Shown here one piece after another: positions 24,735 to 31,524 of a DNA stretch of 43,326 bases. Position 1 is the stretch's first letter, and the number at the start of each line of letters is the position of its first letter. The translations under genes and the position numbers were made by a program. Below the pieces are notes generated by a model that had not been told where the DNA came from, did no database searches, and saw nothing but the letters and a program-made list of their open reading frames with translations. The stretch is from IMG/VR virus record IMGVR_UViG_3300046476_000325, positions 1-43,326 of that record. One strand, given 5' to 3'. Origin of the DNA: a virus.

Positions 24735-25121
24735 GGGCGGCGAGCTGGCCGGGCGGGCGGCCGAGGGTGCGCCGCAACGCGGCACTTCAGCCGTGGCGGC
24801 GCGGTGTTCCGCTCGCCCGGCCTCGATTGCGCCGGGCGGATTTCTACCGGCGAGTAGAAGTTCTACCGATCGAATCTGAAAGGGGCCGCGCCCGCCGAGA
24901 CCGGCCAGGGCGCAGACGCCCCCCTCGGCGCGCCAGGCGGCCCGCCACGAGGCGATCGGCGGTGAGGCCGCAGGCGAGGAGGGGGGCGCGAGGCGCTCGC
25001 AGGAAGGGCCGCCAGCGGGCGGCGAGGAGGAGCAGGGGCCGAACTTGGCCCCCTGCGGTCGGGTGGAAAAACCGGCGCGCGTAAACTACTGCAAATATGG
25101 AAGTTCTACAGGCTACCTTTA
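24735..25121. other. Non-coding P-arm region with palindromes
   Basis: No convincing gene. TTCTACCG occurs at 24842-24849 and 24861-24868. GTAGAAGTTCTAC (24854-24866) is a palindrome. GAAGTTCTAC recurs exactly at 25100-25109. A bulged hairpin, GCAGGGGCC (25032-25040) with GGCCCCCTGC (25047-25056), could end rightward transcription although no T-run follows. These lie beside the attP core and may be integrase arm sites. Confidence 0.5.
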
Positions 25122-25168
25122 GGCTCATAACCCAAAGGTCGCGGGTTCAAATCCCGCCCCCGCAACCA
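25122..25168 (+). other. attP core: 3' part of an initiator tRNA-Met (CAT)
   Basis: GGCTCATAACCC followed by AAAGGTCGCGGGTTCAAATCC and ending CCCCCGCAACCA is the anticodon arm, variable loop, T-arm and acceptor 3' strand of an initiator tRNA-Met. The CAT anticodon lies in CTCATAA, and A72-A73-CCA is the initiator signature. The 5' acceptor and D-arm are absent, so this is not a working tRNA but the tRNA-end identity block used in integration. It lies about 170 bp from the 3' end of the integrase gene. Confidence 0.85.
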
Positions 25169-25226
25169 AACAAACCCCTGATAATCGGCCTCAAACCGCA
25201 AACCTCGGCCGAAGGCCCGAGCGCCG

Positions 25227-25326
25227 GGGGCCAAGATCGCGGTCCAGAAAACTCTTGTTTTTGCTAAAGATTCCAATCGGGTCTTGGCCCCCTTGGCCCC
25301 TTTCTTGGCCCCCGCGTTTTGGCCCC
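25227..25326. repeat. TTGGCCCC repeat cluster beside attP
   Basis: TTGGCCCC occurs at 25284-25291, 25293-25300, 25305-25312 and 25319-25326, in direct orientation, with an inverse copy GGGGCCAA at 25227-25234. One more copy lies left of the core at 25045-25052. Such clustered direct repeats flanking a tRNA-end core are typical of integrase arm-type or excisionase sites. Confidence 0.55.
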
Positions 25327-25339
25327 TTCGCGGCGGCGA

Positions 25340-26650
25340 TCATCGGCCACCCTTCTTGACGAGGCGCGGCCGGAAGACCTCGGCGAGATACCCACTCATT
25401 TTGCTGCTGACTTCGCGCTGGCGCTCGCGGACGAACGGCGCGTAGATGCGCGTCGTGTTGGGATCCTTGTGGCCGAACTGCGCCTGCACGTCGCCGAGCG
25501 AGCACCCGAGCTTCAGCATCGTCGCCGCCATCGTATGCCGCGCGTTGTAGGGCCTGATCCCTTTCGGCCACCCGGCCTCGTGAATCAGCTTGCCGTACTT
25601 GCTCGTGTCGAAGGCGCCCCACGCCTCGGCCTGGATGAAGCAGCGCCACGCATCGATCGCCGTTTCGCTGAGGTCTACCGGATGCGCGTCCTCCTCCTTC
25701 GCCGGAGGCACCATCCAGTGGACCGGGTGCTCTAGGCTCACGTCCTCGGGCCGCGTGCGCCCGATTTGGCACGGCCGCTGCCCGGTGGTGGCCGCGACGG
25801 CGAAGCGCGCGAAGGTCTTCTCGTCGAGCGCCGCGAGGTTCCGCAACGTGCCGACCATGATCGCGTCCGTCACCGTCACCGGCACCCCGCGCCTCGGCCG
25901 CTTCGGAATCGCCACGCCCTCGCCGCGCAGGGGCGACGGCCCGAGGCCGCACTTCAGAAAGAACTCGTTCAGCACGCGGCAGCGGTGCCGGATCGTCCGC
26001 GCCGAGACCACCGCGAGGCTCGTCGCCGGGGCGCTGCGCTCATAGCTTGGGACGCTGTTCGCCCGGCGCGCGTGCGCGGCGACGACCGTGCCGCTGCGCT
26101 CATATCCGGCGATCGGGCGCCGCCGCCCGTGCCGCTTGTGCGCCCGGACCTTGGCGCCCGCTGCGTCGTAGGCCGCGATCTGGCAGGCGGGCCGCGCGTA
26201 GGCGGTGACGACCACCGTGCGGATCACATGGGCCGATGGCTTCGTCTGCCACTGCGCGATCGCCTTCTGCATCTGCTGCGCGGTGAGCGCCAGCGGCGAG
26301 AGGCTCCCGAGGCGCACGCCATCGATGTCGACGTTGCGCCAGGCGCGGAAGTGCGACCGATCTGCTTTGAAGCTCTCGCGGCCTGCGATCAGGGAGCAGA
26401 ACTCCGGCTCCCAACTGTCCAAGGTGCCGCCCTTCGAGCGTTGGCCGCGCGGCGCCTCGCCGCGGCCGCGCGTCTGCTCGCCGAGGCGATCGCGCTCGGC
26501 ATCGCGCCGCGCTTCGATCGTGGCGAGCGGCGTGCCCGCTGCGAAGATCACCGAAGGCGCGCGCCGCCCGGCGACGGTCATGCGGATCTCGCGGCGCCCA
26601 TCCGCGTACTCAAAAATGTTCGGGGCGATCTGCGTGCGTTTCGCTTTCAT
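25340..26650 (-). CDS. int: Tyrosine-type site-specific integrase
   Basis: The product has 436 residues. Catalytic motifs are R292 in TTGQRPCQIGRTRPED, R371-H372 in YNARHTMAATML, H394 in FGHKDPNT and nucleophile Y403 in TTRIYAPFV; K318 in PPAKEED may be the beta-hairpin Lys. The core-binding domain (about 75-235) is interrupted by about 70 residues (144-214) of Y...G...V.AH.RR repeats, an unusual insertion. It lies at the 3' end of a leftward operon and overlaps the excisionase-like gene by four bases; attP lies immediately beyond its stop. It integrates the phage into the initiator tRNA gene of the host. Confidence 0.93.
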   Translation of the reverse strand: MKAKRTQIAPNIFEYADGRREIRMTVAGRRAPSVIFAAGTPLATIEARRDAERDRLGEQTRGRGEAPRGQRSKGGTLDSWEPEFCSLIAGRESFKADRSHFRAWRNVDIDGVRLGSLSPLALTAQQMQKAIAQWQTKPSAHVIRTVVVTAYARPACQIAAYDAAGAKVRAHKRHGRRRPIAGYERSGTVVAAHARRANSVPSYERSAPATSLAVVSARTIRHRCRVLNEFFLKCGLGPSPLRGEGVAIPKRPRRGVPVTVTDAIMVGTLRNLAALDEKTFARFAVAATTGQRPCQIGRTRPEDVSLEHPVHWMVPPAKEEDAHPVDLSETAIDAWRCFIQAEAWGAFDTSKYGKLIHEAGWPKGIRPYNARHTMAATMLKLGCSLGDVQAQFGHKDPNTTRIYAPFVRERQREVSSKMSGYLAEVFRPRLVKKGGR

Positions 26651-26919
26651 GCGCTGATCCCTCCGGCGCGTTTGCGCGAGCCACCGAACGTCGGTTCGTA
26701 CAGCGGCTCGTTGCGGAGATACCGATGCACCAGCACGCCCGAGTAGCAGTGCGCGCCGATCGCAGGTTTCACCATGAAGGGGTGAAAGTCGCCGCGCGCC
26801 CTGTGTCGGTAGAACGTCGCCGGACTGACGTGGAAGATCGCCATCATGTCGGCCGGGCCGAGGAGTTCGCCCGCCGCGGCCCGCGCGAGCGCCTCGGTTG
26901 GATCGGTGGCGCGTTTCAT
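26647..26919 (-). CDS. Excisionase-like helix-turn-helix protein (copy 1)
   Basis: The product has 90 residues starting at the ATG overlapping the brnA stop; its own stop overlaps the integrase start. LLGPADMMAIFHVSPATFYRHRARGDFHPFMVKPAIGAHCYSGVLVHRYLRNEPLYEPTF has a winged-helix pattern like recombination directionality factors (helix-turn-helix, then a basic wing). A close paralogue is encoded at 31758. Linkage to the integrase makes excisionase the most likely role. Confidence 0.75.
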   Translation of the reverse strand: MKRATDPTEALARAAAGELLGPADMMAIFHVSPATFYRHRARGDFHPFMVKPAIGAHCYSGVLVHRYLRNEPLYEPTFGGSRKRAGGISA

Positions 26920-27242
26920 CGGTTCGCTGCCTTCTCGGCGTCGGCGTCGAGCACGTCGGCGATCCGCAATTTGATCCACGATTGCCGCGCGATCCCGATC
27001 CGCGCGGCCTCGGCGTCGATCCGCTTCAGCAGGTCGCGCGGGAAATCGACATTGACCTTGAACGTATCGCGGCCGGGCCGCGTCGCGTTCGTCCAATCGA
27101 CGTGCGCGTCAATGTTCTCGCCCGCGTCGAACTTGCGATCAAAGTCCTCCGCGGTGATGGGCGTGGTAGCGGGCGCGCTCCGAGCGCCGCGCCGGGCGGC
27201 ACGAGATGATGCGGATCGCTTCCGCGCGGTACGTGTAGACAC
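26916..27242 (-). CDS. brnA: BrnA-type antitoxin
   Basis: The product has up to 108 residues from GTG 27242. The conserved BrnA core starts at TAEDFDRKFDAGENIDAHVDW and ends with VNVDFPRDLLKRIDAEAARIGIARQSWIKLRIADVLD, the ribbon-helix-helix DNA-binding part. The first about 28 residues overlap the toxin frame and are low-complexity. The real start may be internal and non-AUG, as no ATG or GTG occurs between 27240 and the core. It neutralises BrnT and represses the shared promoter. Confidence 0.85.
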   Translation of the reverse strand: MSTRTARKRSASSRAARRGARSAPATTPITAEDFDRKFDAGENIDAHVDWTNATRPGRDTFKVNVDFPRDLLKRIDAEAARIGIARQSWIKLRIADVLDADAEKAANR

Positions 27243-27426
27243 AGGACCAAACTTTCTCGCCGATGCGACCGATCGCCAGGAACCGCGGCTCCGTGATTGA
27301 AACCGCGGGCGCCTCGATCCGGTTGGGATCCGCCCACAACGCCTGCGCCTGATCGAAATCGATCTGGTGCTTCGCGCGATTGCGGACGGACTTCTCCGGG
27401 TCGAAGGGGGCGAACGACGACGGCAT
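27139..27426 (-). CDS. brnT: BrnT-type ribonuclease toxin
   Basis: The product has 95 residues. The BrnT pattern is clear: FDPEKSVRNRAKHQIDFDQAQALWADPNRIE, then EPRFLAIGRIGEKVWSCVYTYRAEAIRIISCRPARRSERARYH. BrnT is a RelE-fold ribonuclease that stops translation when free of BrnA. It is first in the cluster brnT-brnA-excisionase-integrase. The C-terminal residues (HAHHRGGL) deviate from the usual E-x-x-x-Y ending. Confidence 0.88.
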   Translation of the reverse strand: MPSSFAPFDPEKSVRNRAKHQIDFDQAQALWADPNRIEAPAVSITEPRFLAIGRIGEKVWSCVYTYRAEAIRIISCRPARRSERARYHAHHRGGL

Positions 27427-27466
27427 GTCGCAAATATACCATAAACATACAGGCCACCCGGCGCTC
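27427..27466 (-). promoter_or_regulatory. Probable brnT promoter/operator
   Basis: This 40-bp stretch is much more AT-rich than its surroundings. Direct repeats AAATATAC (27432-27439) and AAACATAC (27443-27450) are 11 bp apart on the plus strand. A minus-strand TATATT lies about six bases before the brnT ATG, so the message may be leaderless. The repeats could be half-sites for BrnA. Confidence 0.45.
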
Positions 27467-27709
27467 TCAGGCAGGCGGCGGGCGCGACGCCGTTACCTCG
27501 ATCCCATGCCTGGCGAGCAGGCGATCGCAGGCGGCGCGCAGCTCGGGATCCGCGACGGGCGGCTCGGAGCGGGCGACGAGTACCACGAGGGCGATCGCGT
27601 CCGCGTATCGGCTCGCGAGCTGCTCCGAGTGGCGGAGCACGCGCCGCCCCGTGTAGGCCGCGGCGACGCTGAGGATCACCGCCGCGATCGAGAGGCCGAG
27701 CGAGATCAT
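27467..27709 (-). CDS. Small single-span membrane protein
   Basis: The product has 80 residues; the ATG at 27709 overlaps the upstream stop. The N-terminus ISLGLSIAAVILSVAAAY is a membrane helix, followed by RRVLRHSEQ and a soluble C-terminus (ALVVLVARSEPPVADPELRAACDRLLARHG). Unknown function; superinfection exclusion is possible for a membrane protein in a lysogeny operon, but that is speculative. Confidence 0.6.
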   Translation of the reverse strand: MISLGLSIAAVILSVAAAYTGRRVLRHSEQLASRYADAIALVVLVARSEPPVADPELRAACDRLLARHGIEVTASRPPPA

Positions 27710-27987
27710 TAGGTCTCCCACGGGCGATCGAAGCTCGGGTCGTCGCCGTCGCGAATCGCGGCGAGCGTCGCCGGAGCGCCCCCGAAGTACGCGCGCACCT
27801 GTTCGATGATCATGATCGCGGTGCGGCGGTTGTTGGCGTCGAGCTGCGGATGGCGCTTCACGAGTTGCAGCAACGCGGCGAGCTGCACCGACGCGGTCGC
27901 GTTCAGCACCAAGTGGAACGGCTCGCGGTTCGCCAACTCCTCGACCATGAGGGCGACTCGGCGCGCGTCGTCGTCGTGGGTTGTCAT
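27709..27987 (-). CDS. Hypothetical helical protein
   Basis: The product has 92 residues, helical: ALMVEELANREPFHLVLNATASVQLAALLQLVKRHP. Its ATG overlaps the preceding gene by four bases and its stop overlaps the next start, so it is translationally coupled. The pattern is known from unassigned small phage proteins; no function. Confidence 0.65.
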   Translation of the reverse strand: MTTHDDDARRVALMVEELANREPFHLVLNATASVQLAALLQLVKRHPQLDANNRRTAIMIIEQVRAYFGGAPATLAAIRDGDDPSFDRPWET

Positions 27988-28328
27988 GCTCCGCTGTCCT
28001 TTCCGCGCAGGGCCGCGCTCACGCGCTCGCACATGACCTGATGCCCGCGGAGCGCCGCCGCCCGCGAGCTGTACCGATCTTGCTCGCCGTCGAGCGGCCC
28101 GCCGAAGACCATCGTCTCCCACAAGATCGGCGGCCCCTTCCCGTACTGATGATCGAGCGCCAGGAAGACCGTCGAGATCCATACGTCGATCTTGTCCGGC
28201 CCTTCGTCGCGGTCCTGCGCGACGCGGCGCGCGTCCTTGTTTTCGTAGAAGTGGCCCCACTCCGTGATGTCGTCACAGGGCACCGGCTCGCCCTGCTCGT
28301 CGAGGATGTAGCGGAGGCCGGGGTTCAC
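27984..28328 (-). CDS. Hypothetical phage protein
   Basis: The product has 114 residues from GTG 28328, chosen because it overlaps the preceding TGA. Features: LRYILDEQGEPVPCDDITEWGHFYENKDARRVAQDR, then KIDVWISTVFLALDHQYG, then PILWETMVFGGPLDGEQDRYSSRAAALRGH. This matches a common phage and bacterial hypothetical family with an LWETM-FGG motif. Function unknown. Confidence 0.75.
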   Translation of the reverse strand: MNPGLRYILDEQGEPVPCDDITEWGHFYENKDARRVAQDRDEGPDKIDVWISTVFLALDHQYGKGPPILWETMVFGGPLDGEQDRYSSRAAALRGHQVMCERVSAALRGKDSGA

Positions 28329-28633
28329 GTTTGCGTCTCGACGGCGTACTTCAGGAGCACCAGCATCGACGCCTGCTCCTTCGCGTGCAACTGGCCGAAC
28401 AGCTTGACGACCTCGGGCCAGGGTTGGTTGATCCACGCGCGCACGAACCCGTCGATGTAGGCGGCGGCGACTTCATGGCGCGCGGCGATCAGCACGGTAT
28501 CGGGATCATCGAGCCAGCTCACGACGAACTTCTGAAGCTCGGCGTCATAGCCGACGAGGAGCGGCGCCGCGAGGGCGCGCTCGCGCAGGGCCTCGACGCT
28601 CCGCTGGTGTTGGTAGTTGCTTTGGCGGCTCAT
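28325..28633 (-). CDS. Hypothetical protein, all-helical
   Basis: The product has 102 residues with SVEALRERALAAPLLVGYDAELQKFVVSWLDDPDTVLIAARHEVAAAYIDGFVRAWI. It overlaps the next gene and lies one base past the stop of the upstream zinc-ribbon gene. No recognisable family. Confidence 0.65.
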   Translation of the reverse strand: MSRQSNYQHQRSVEALRERALAAPLLVGYDAELQKFVVSWLDDPDTVLIAARHEVAAAYIDGFVRAWINQPWPEVVKLFGQLHAKEQASMLVLLKYAVETQT

Positions 28634-28634
28634 C

Positions 28635-28976
28635 TCACGACTCGATCGGGAGCGGTTTGATCGACGCGCATTGCATACACACCTGCGGCGTGCCGAGCGG
28701 GACCGACGCGACGCGGCCGGGATTGTAAGCGATCGAGGCGCCGCACTCGGTGCACACGCCGACGGCAGCTCCCGCGGGCGCGATGCCGCGAGGAAAGTCA
28801 GCGACTCGCCGACAGATCCAAGCGTCGGGTGCGCGCGACGGCGTTTGTCCGGCCGGGATCATACCCGCGCGCGTGTGCTCGAAAAACTGTCCGCCGCTGA
28901 TGAAGTTCTCGGGCCGCTCGCAGAACGGGCAGTCCTCGCGAATGTTCGGCCACTGCGGATGAATCGGGCAGCTCAC
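28635..28976 (-). CDS. Double zinc-ribbon protein
   Basis: The product has 113 residues from GTG 28976, overlapping the upstream stop. The first Cys set is CPIHPQWPNIREDCPFC; the second, CTECGASIAYNPGRVASVPL...VCMQC, is the same type as in the gene ending at 29194. It probably binds zinc and perhaps nucleic acid or a protein partner. Confidence 0.65.
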   Translation of the reverse strand: MSCPIHPQWPNIREDCPFCERPENFISGGQFFEHTRAGMIPAGQTPSRAPDAWICRRVADFPRGIAPAGAAVGVCTECGASIAYNPGRVASVPLGTPQVCMQCASIKPLPIES

Positions 28977-29209
28977 GATTCCCTCGACAGGCCCGCGCGG
29001 AGCCGCGCGACGCGCTCGCGGAGGCGCGCGCGCTCGGCGTCGATCGCGATCAGCGATTGTTCCAGCGCGGTGACCCGCGCGATGAACTCGAACTCCGCGC
29101 AGGGCGGGCACAGCGGGCGCTCAGAATTATCGAACACCATCAGCGGCCAGACATTCACTCCGCAGCGCGAGCAGGCAATCACGGGCACGCTTTTCAATCC
29201 TCCGGCCAC
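28973..29209 (-). CDS. Zinc-ribbon plus coiled-coil protein
   Basis: The product has 78 residues from a GTG with AGGAGGT just upstream. N-terminal CSRCGVNVWPLMV...PLCPPC is a zinc ribbon; C-terminal EFIARVTALEQSLIAIDAERARLRERVARLRAG is a coiled coil. It overlaps the neighbours on both sides. Possibly an adaptor that dimerises. Confidence 0.65.
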   Translation of the reverse strand: MAGGLKSVPVIACSRCGVNVWPLMVFDNSERPLCPPCAEFEFIARVTALEQSLIAIDAERARLRERVARLRAGLSRES

Positions 29210-29427
29210 GGTACCTCCTGTTCATCCACCGCGTCATACGCATCGTCCGCGATCGGACACGGCGGCAACCCGCGCGCGGCGCGGTGCCGGTTCACCATCG
29301 TCACGCACGGAAAACAGATCGGCTCGCGCGAGCCGTTGATCCGCACGCTCGGCACGCGCAGCGGGTTGTAGAAGTAAATCAGTTCGCCGCAGACGGCGCA
29401 CGCGCTCGTGAGAGAAACGAACCCCAT
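29194..29427 (-). CDS. Zinc-ribbon protein
   Basis: The product has 77 residues with CAVCGELIYFYNPLRVPSV...PICFPC, then CPIADDAYDAVDEQEVPWPED. The layout C-x2-C-G-x6-7-NPxRVxSV...C-x2-C recurs in the gene at 28976, so the two genes are probably paralogues. No function known. Confidence 0.65.
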   Translation of the reverse strand: MGFVSLTSACAVCGELIYFYNPLRVPSVRINGSREPICFPCVTMVNRHRAARGLPPCPIADDAYDAVDEQEVPWPED

Positions 29428-29430
29428 CGC

Positions 29431-29874
29431 TCACACCCTCGCGGTCCGCCAATCCACCTCGAATGGTTTCGCGGTGCGCTTGTACCCGCTGCGGACCTTT
29501 TTCAAGAACCCGTTGTAGACCAGCGGGCCGAAGGGGATGCGGGTGCCCTCGACCTTGTTGATCGCCGCGGCCGTCAGGGGGCCGTGCGTGGCGATGTGTT
29601 CGAGGATGCGCGCTGTCCGCCCGCGGCTCTCCGTCTTTTCGCGGGTATGCGAGCCGTCGCGCGGACGGCGGCCTTTCGGTTTCTTCGCGACGCGCGCGCT
29701 GTCGAGGGCGACGGCCTCGGCCAGCACGGAGGCGTGACCGTTCGTCTTCGCGGCCTTCGCGGATCCGTTGAGTAGATCCATCGTCAGCCGGATCGCCGCC
29801 GCCGCCGCCTCGTGGTACGCGAGCAGTTTGTTCAGTCGTGCCGGGCCGCCGTCGCCCTTCGCATGTGTCGCCAT
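29431..29874 (-). CDS. Hypothetical protein with winged-helix-like C-terminus
   Basis: The product has 147 residues. A helical N-terminus (RLNKLLAYHEAAAAAIRLTMDLLNGSAKA) leads to a basic linker (KKPKGRRPRDGSHTREK), then RTARILEHIATHGPLTAAAINKVEG, a winged helix of the kind found in replication and repressor proteins, and a basic tail. It likely binds DNA. Confidence 0.65.
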   Translation of the reverse strand: MATHAKGDGGPARLNKLLAYHEAAAAAIRLTMDLLNGSAKAAKTNGHASVLAEAVALDSARVAKKPKGRRPRDGSHTREKTESRGRTARILEHIATHGPLTAAAINKVEGTRIPFGPLVYNGFLKKVRSGYKRTAKPFEVDWRTARV

Positions 29875-29879
29875 CTGGT

Positions 29880-30338
29880 CTAACTCGCCTTTCGTCGGCG
29901 CAGGGTGAACCGCGAGGCCCGCCGCCGAGGCGCCGCGGCCCGGTGCGGGATCTTTGCCTTGATCGATCCGAAGGTCACGATCTCGGCGTCGGTATGGTGC
30001 GCCGCATGTTTCCGCACCCACGCTTCGAGCGGATGATCGCCGCCGAGGCCCTTGATCTCGAAGCAGGCGCCGAGCGTCGCGATCGCCACCGCGCCGAGCC
30101 GCGGGAGCGCGAGCGCGGCGGGCGCGACGTGCTCGAACACATCGCGCGTGTCCTTTACTTGCAGTTCGCGGTTGAGGATGGCCGACAGGTTCGCGGCGGC
30201 GAGGAAGTTGAAGCACGCGACCTGCGCGAGATCGCCGCGATGGAACTCATCGCGGCCGATTTTCAGCAGGACCGCCGACGCGCGATCTTGGAGCCGCGTG
30301 GCGACGTAGGAGCCGAGCACGCGATTGGAGAAGTCCAT
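29880..30338 (-). CDS. Hypothetical protein in the lysogeny operon
   Basis: The product has 152 residues; the ATG at 30338 follows GGAG. Much of it is helical (DLAQVACFNFLAAANLSAILNREL), then FEHVAPAALALPRLGAVAIATLGACFEIKGLGGDHPLEAW, with a basic C-terminus (RRRASRFTLRRRK). No family is recognised. Confidence 0.6.
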   Translation of the reverse strand: MDFSNRVLGSYVATRLQDRASAVLLKIGRDEFHRGDLAQVACFNFLAAANLSAILNRELQVKDTRDVFEHVAPAALALPRLGAVAIATLGACFEIKGLGGDHPLEAWVRKHAAHHTDAEIVTFGSIKAKIPHRAAAPRRRASRFTLRRRKAS

Positions 30339-30427
30339 CGCTATGCTCCGCGTTCCGGTGTGGGGGTTCTGGATCCGCTAGGCGGTCGCGTGACTACCGC
30401 GCCGCAGGCCCGATCGAGCCGCGCCAC

Positions 30428-30769
30428 TTACCGATCCTCCGACTTGCGGCGGGCGGGTGGAACGGATCTTGTACTCTCTCTCTCTCTCTCTCTCAATCCT
30501 CGATGCCTCGTGGACTTCGCGACGAGCATCAGATGCGCGACGGCGCGCTGCGGGCGGCGCCGCGCCCTGGCGATCGCCGCTTCGCGCGCCTCCGCGCGCC
30601 GCACGCGATCGAGGAGTTCCTTCGCCGCGCGCGCGGAGTCGATCCGCAGGCCGTCGGCGACGAGATGCGTGAACCCCTCGGTGGTCACGGAGAGCGAGAC
30701 GGTCGGTTGCGGTGCGGCGGGCGCGACGGCGATGAGGTGACGTGCGACGGTACGGCGACGGGTGGACAT
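30428..30769 (-). CDS. Hypothetical protein with microsatellite-encoded tail
   Basis: The product has 113 residues. A basic start (STRRRTVARHLIAV) leads to VSLSVTTEGFTHLVADGLRIDSARAAKELLDRVRRAEAREAAIARARRR, a helix-rich body. The tail RERERES is encoded by a (CT)10 tract. Change in tract length would alter the last about 14 residues and the stop. Function unknown. Confidence 0.55.
   Translation of the reverse strand: MSTRRRTVARHLIAVAPAAPQPTVSLSVTTEGFTHLVADGLRIDSARAAKELLDRVRRAEAREAAIARARRRPQRAVAHLMLVAKSTRHRGLRERERESTRSVPPARRKSEDR
30474..30494. repeat. (CT)10 dinucleotide microsatellite
   Basis: Uninterrupted CT repeat of 21 bases (10.5 units) on the plus strand, GA on the coding strand of the gene it lies in. 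Dinucleotide runs of this length are uncommon in GC-rich phage coding DNA. Confidence 0.9.
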
Positions 30770-30792
30770 TGCCACGCTCCTTTTCCCCTTGG

Positions 30793-31287
30793 CTACCGGC
30801 GCGCCCGACGGCGCTCCGGGTCTTTGGCGCGAGGCGGCAGCTCCGCGCTGTGCACCTTCCCGAGCAGGAGCAGCACCGCGGCCTTCGCCTCGGGGCCGAT
30901 CTCGCCGAACCACTCAGCGACGCGGCGCTGCTCGCGGTCGAACTTTGATCGGCCAATCTGTAGCGCGCTGCCGATCGGCCGCGCGAGGCGTTCCTTCACG
31001 AGCACGGCGATCAAATCGCCCACCTCCTCGACACCGTAGTGGTACGCGAGCGCGAACAGGATCGCGGGGTCGGGCGCCTTGACGGTGCCGCGTTCGTACT
31101 GCAACAGCGTCGATCGATCGAGCCAGAGACCGAAGTCCTCGTTGATGAAGCGGCAGACCGCCGAGCGGGACTCCTTCCCGCGCAGCGAGAGCAGCAGCGC
31201 GCCAAACTGCGGACAGTGGATGGTCCGCTCGCGCCGCCTGGGGGTGGTGAAGACAGGCGCCGCGGCACGGGGTGTGCGCGATCGCAT
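30793..31287 (-). CDS. Helix-turn-helix repressor, probable CI-like
   Basis: The product has 164 residues starting at ATG 31287. The N-terminal part (about 15-80) looks like a Cro/C1-type domain: FGALLLSLRGKESRSAVCRFINEDF, then LDRSTLLQYERGTVKAPDPAILFALAYHYGV. The remainder is helical with no peptidase S24 (LexA-like) motifs, so auto-cleavage is not indicated. It lies next to the regulatory gap opposite the rightward early genes. Likely the immunity repressor. Confidence 0.75.
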   Translation of the reverse strand: MRSRTPRAAAPVFTTPRRRERTIHCPQFGALLLSLRGKESRSAVCRFINEDFGLWLDRSTLLQYERGTVKAPDPAILFALAYHYGVEEVGDLIAVLVKERLARPIGSALQIGRSKFDREQRRVAEWFGEIGPEAKAAVLLLLGKVHSAELPPRAKDPERRRARR

Positions 31288-31296
31288 CAGCCGGAA

Positions 31297-31326
31297 GTTA
31301 TACGCCTGTGCCGCTATCAGGCGCAA
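31297..31326 (-). promoter_or_regulatory. Leftward repressor promoter
   Basis: On the minus strand TTGCGC (31326-31321) and TATAAC (31302-31297) are 18 bp apart, close to sigma70 consensus. Only nine bases separate the -10 element from the ATG at 31287, so the transcript is probably leaderless, as for lambda cI. Confidence 0.55.
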
Positions 31327-31411
31327 GCGGCAAGAACTAACAGCAGGCGGCCGCAAATAGTGGCAGAGAGGCCGTGCAAGCGGCAGTGGGTGTGAACTCG
31401 CGCACCACTAT
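31309..31411. promoter_or_regulatory. Operator-like inverted repeats
   Basis: TGCCGCT (31309-31315) and AGCGGCA (31326-31332) are inverted and overlap the leftward promoter spacer and -35. ATAGTGG (31357-31363) and CCACTAT (31405-31411) are inverted with a 41-base gap; CAAGCGGCA occurs at 31324-31332 and again at 31378-31386. They are candidate repressor binding sites. Confidence 0.45.
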
Positions 31412-31524
31412 CGTGCGATTTCTGATGGACAGCGCGCCAGCGCCCGCGCACAATGGCGCCCGACCGCAACCGCTGTTCCTCCTCGGGGGCCGGGCATATG
31501 AACACCGCAGAGGGCCGCAGGACG

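Noticed and set aside
25122-25168. A functional tRNA gene
   Set aside because: Only the 3' part from the anticodon arm onward is present; no 5' acceptor strand or D-arm precedes it.
25284-25326. CRISPR-like repeats at TTGGCCCC
   Set aside because: Units are 8 bp with 1-6 bp spacers, far from CRISPR dimensions, and no cas genes are present.
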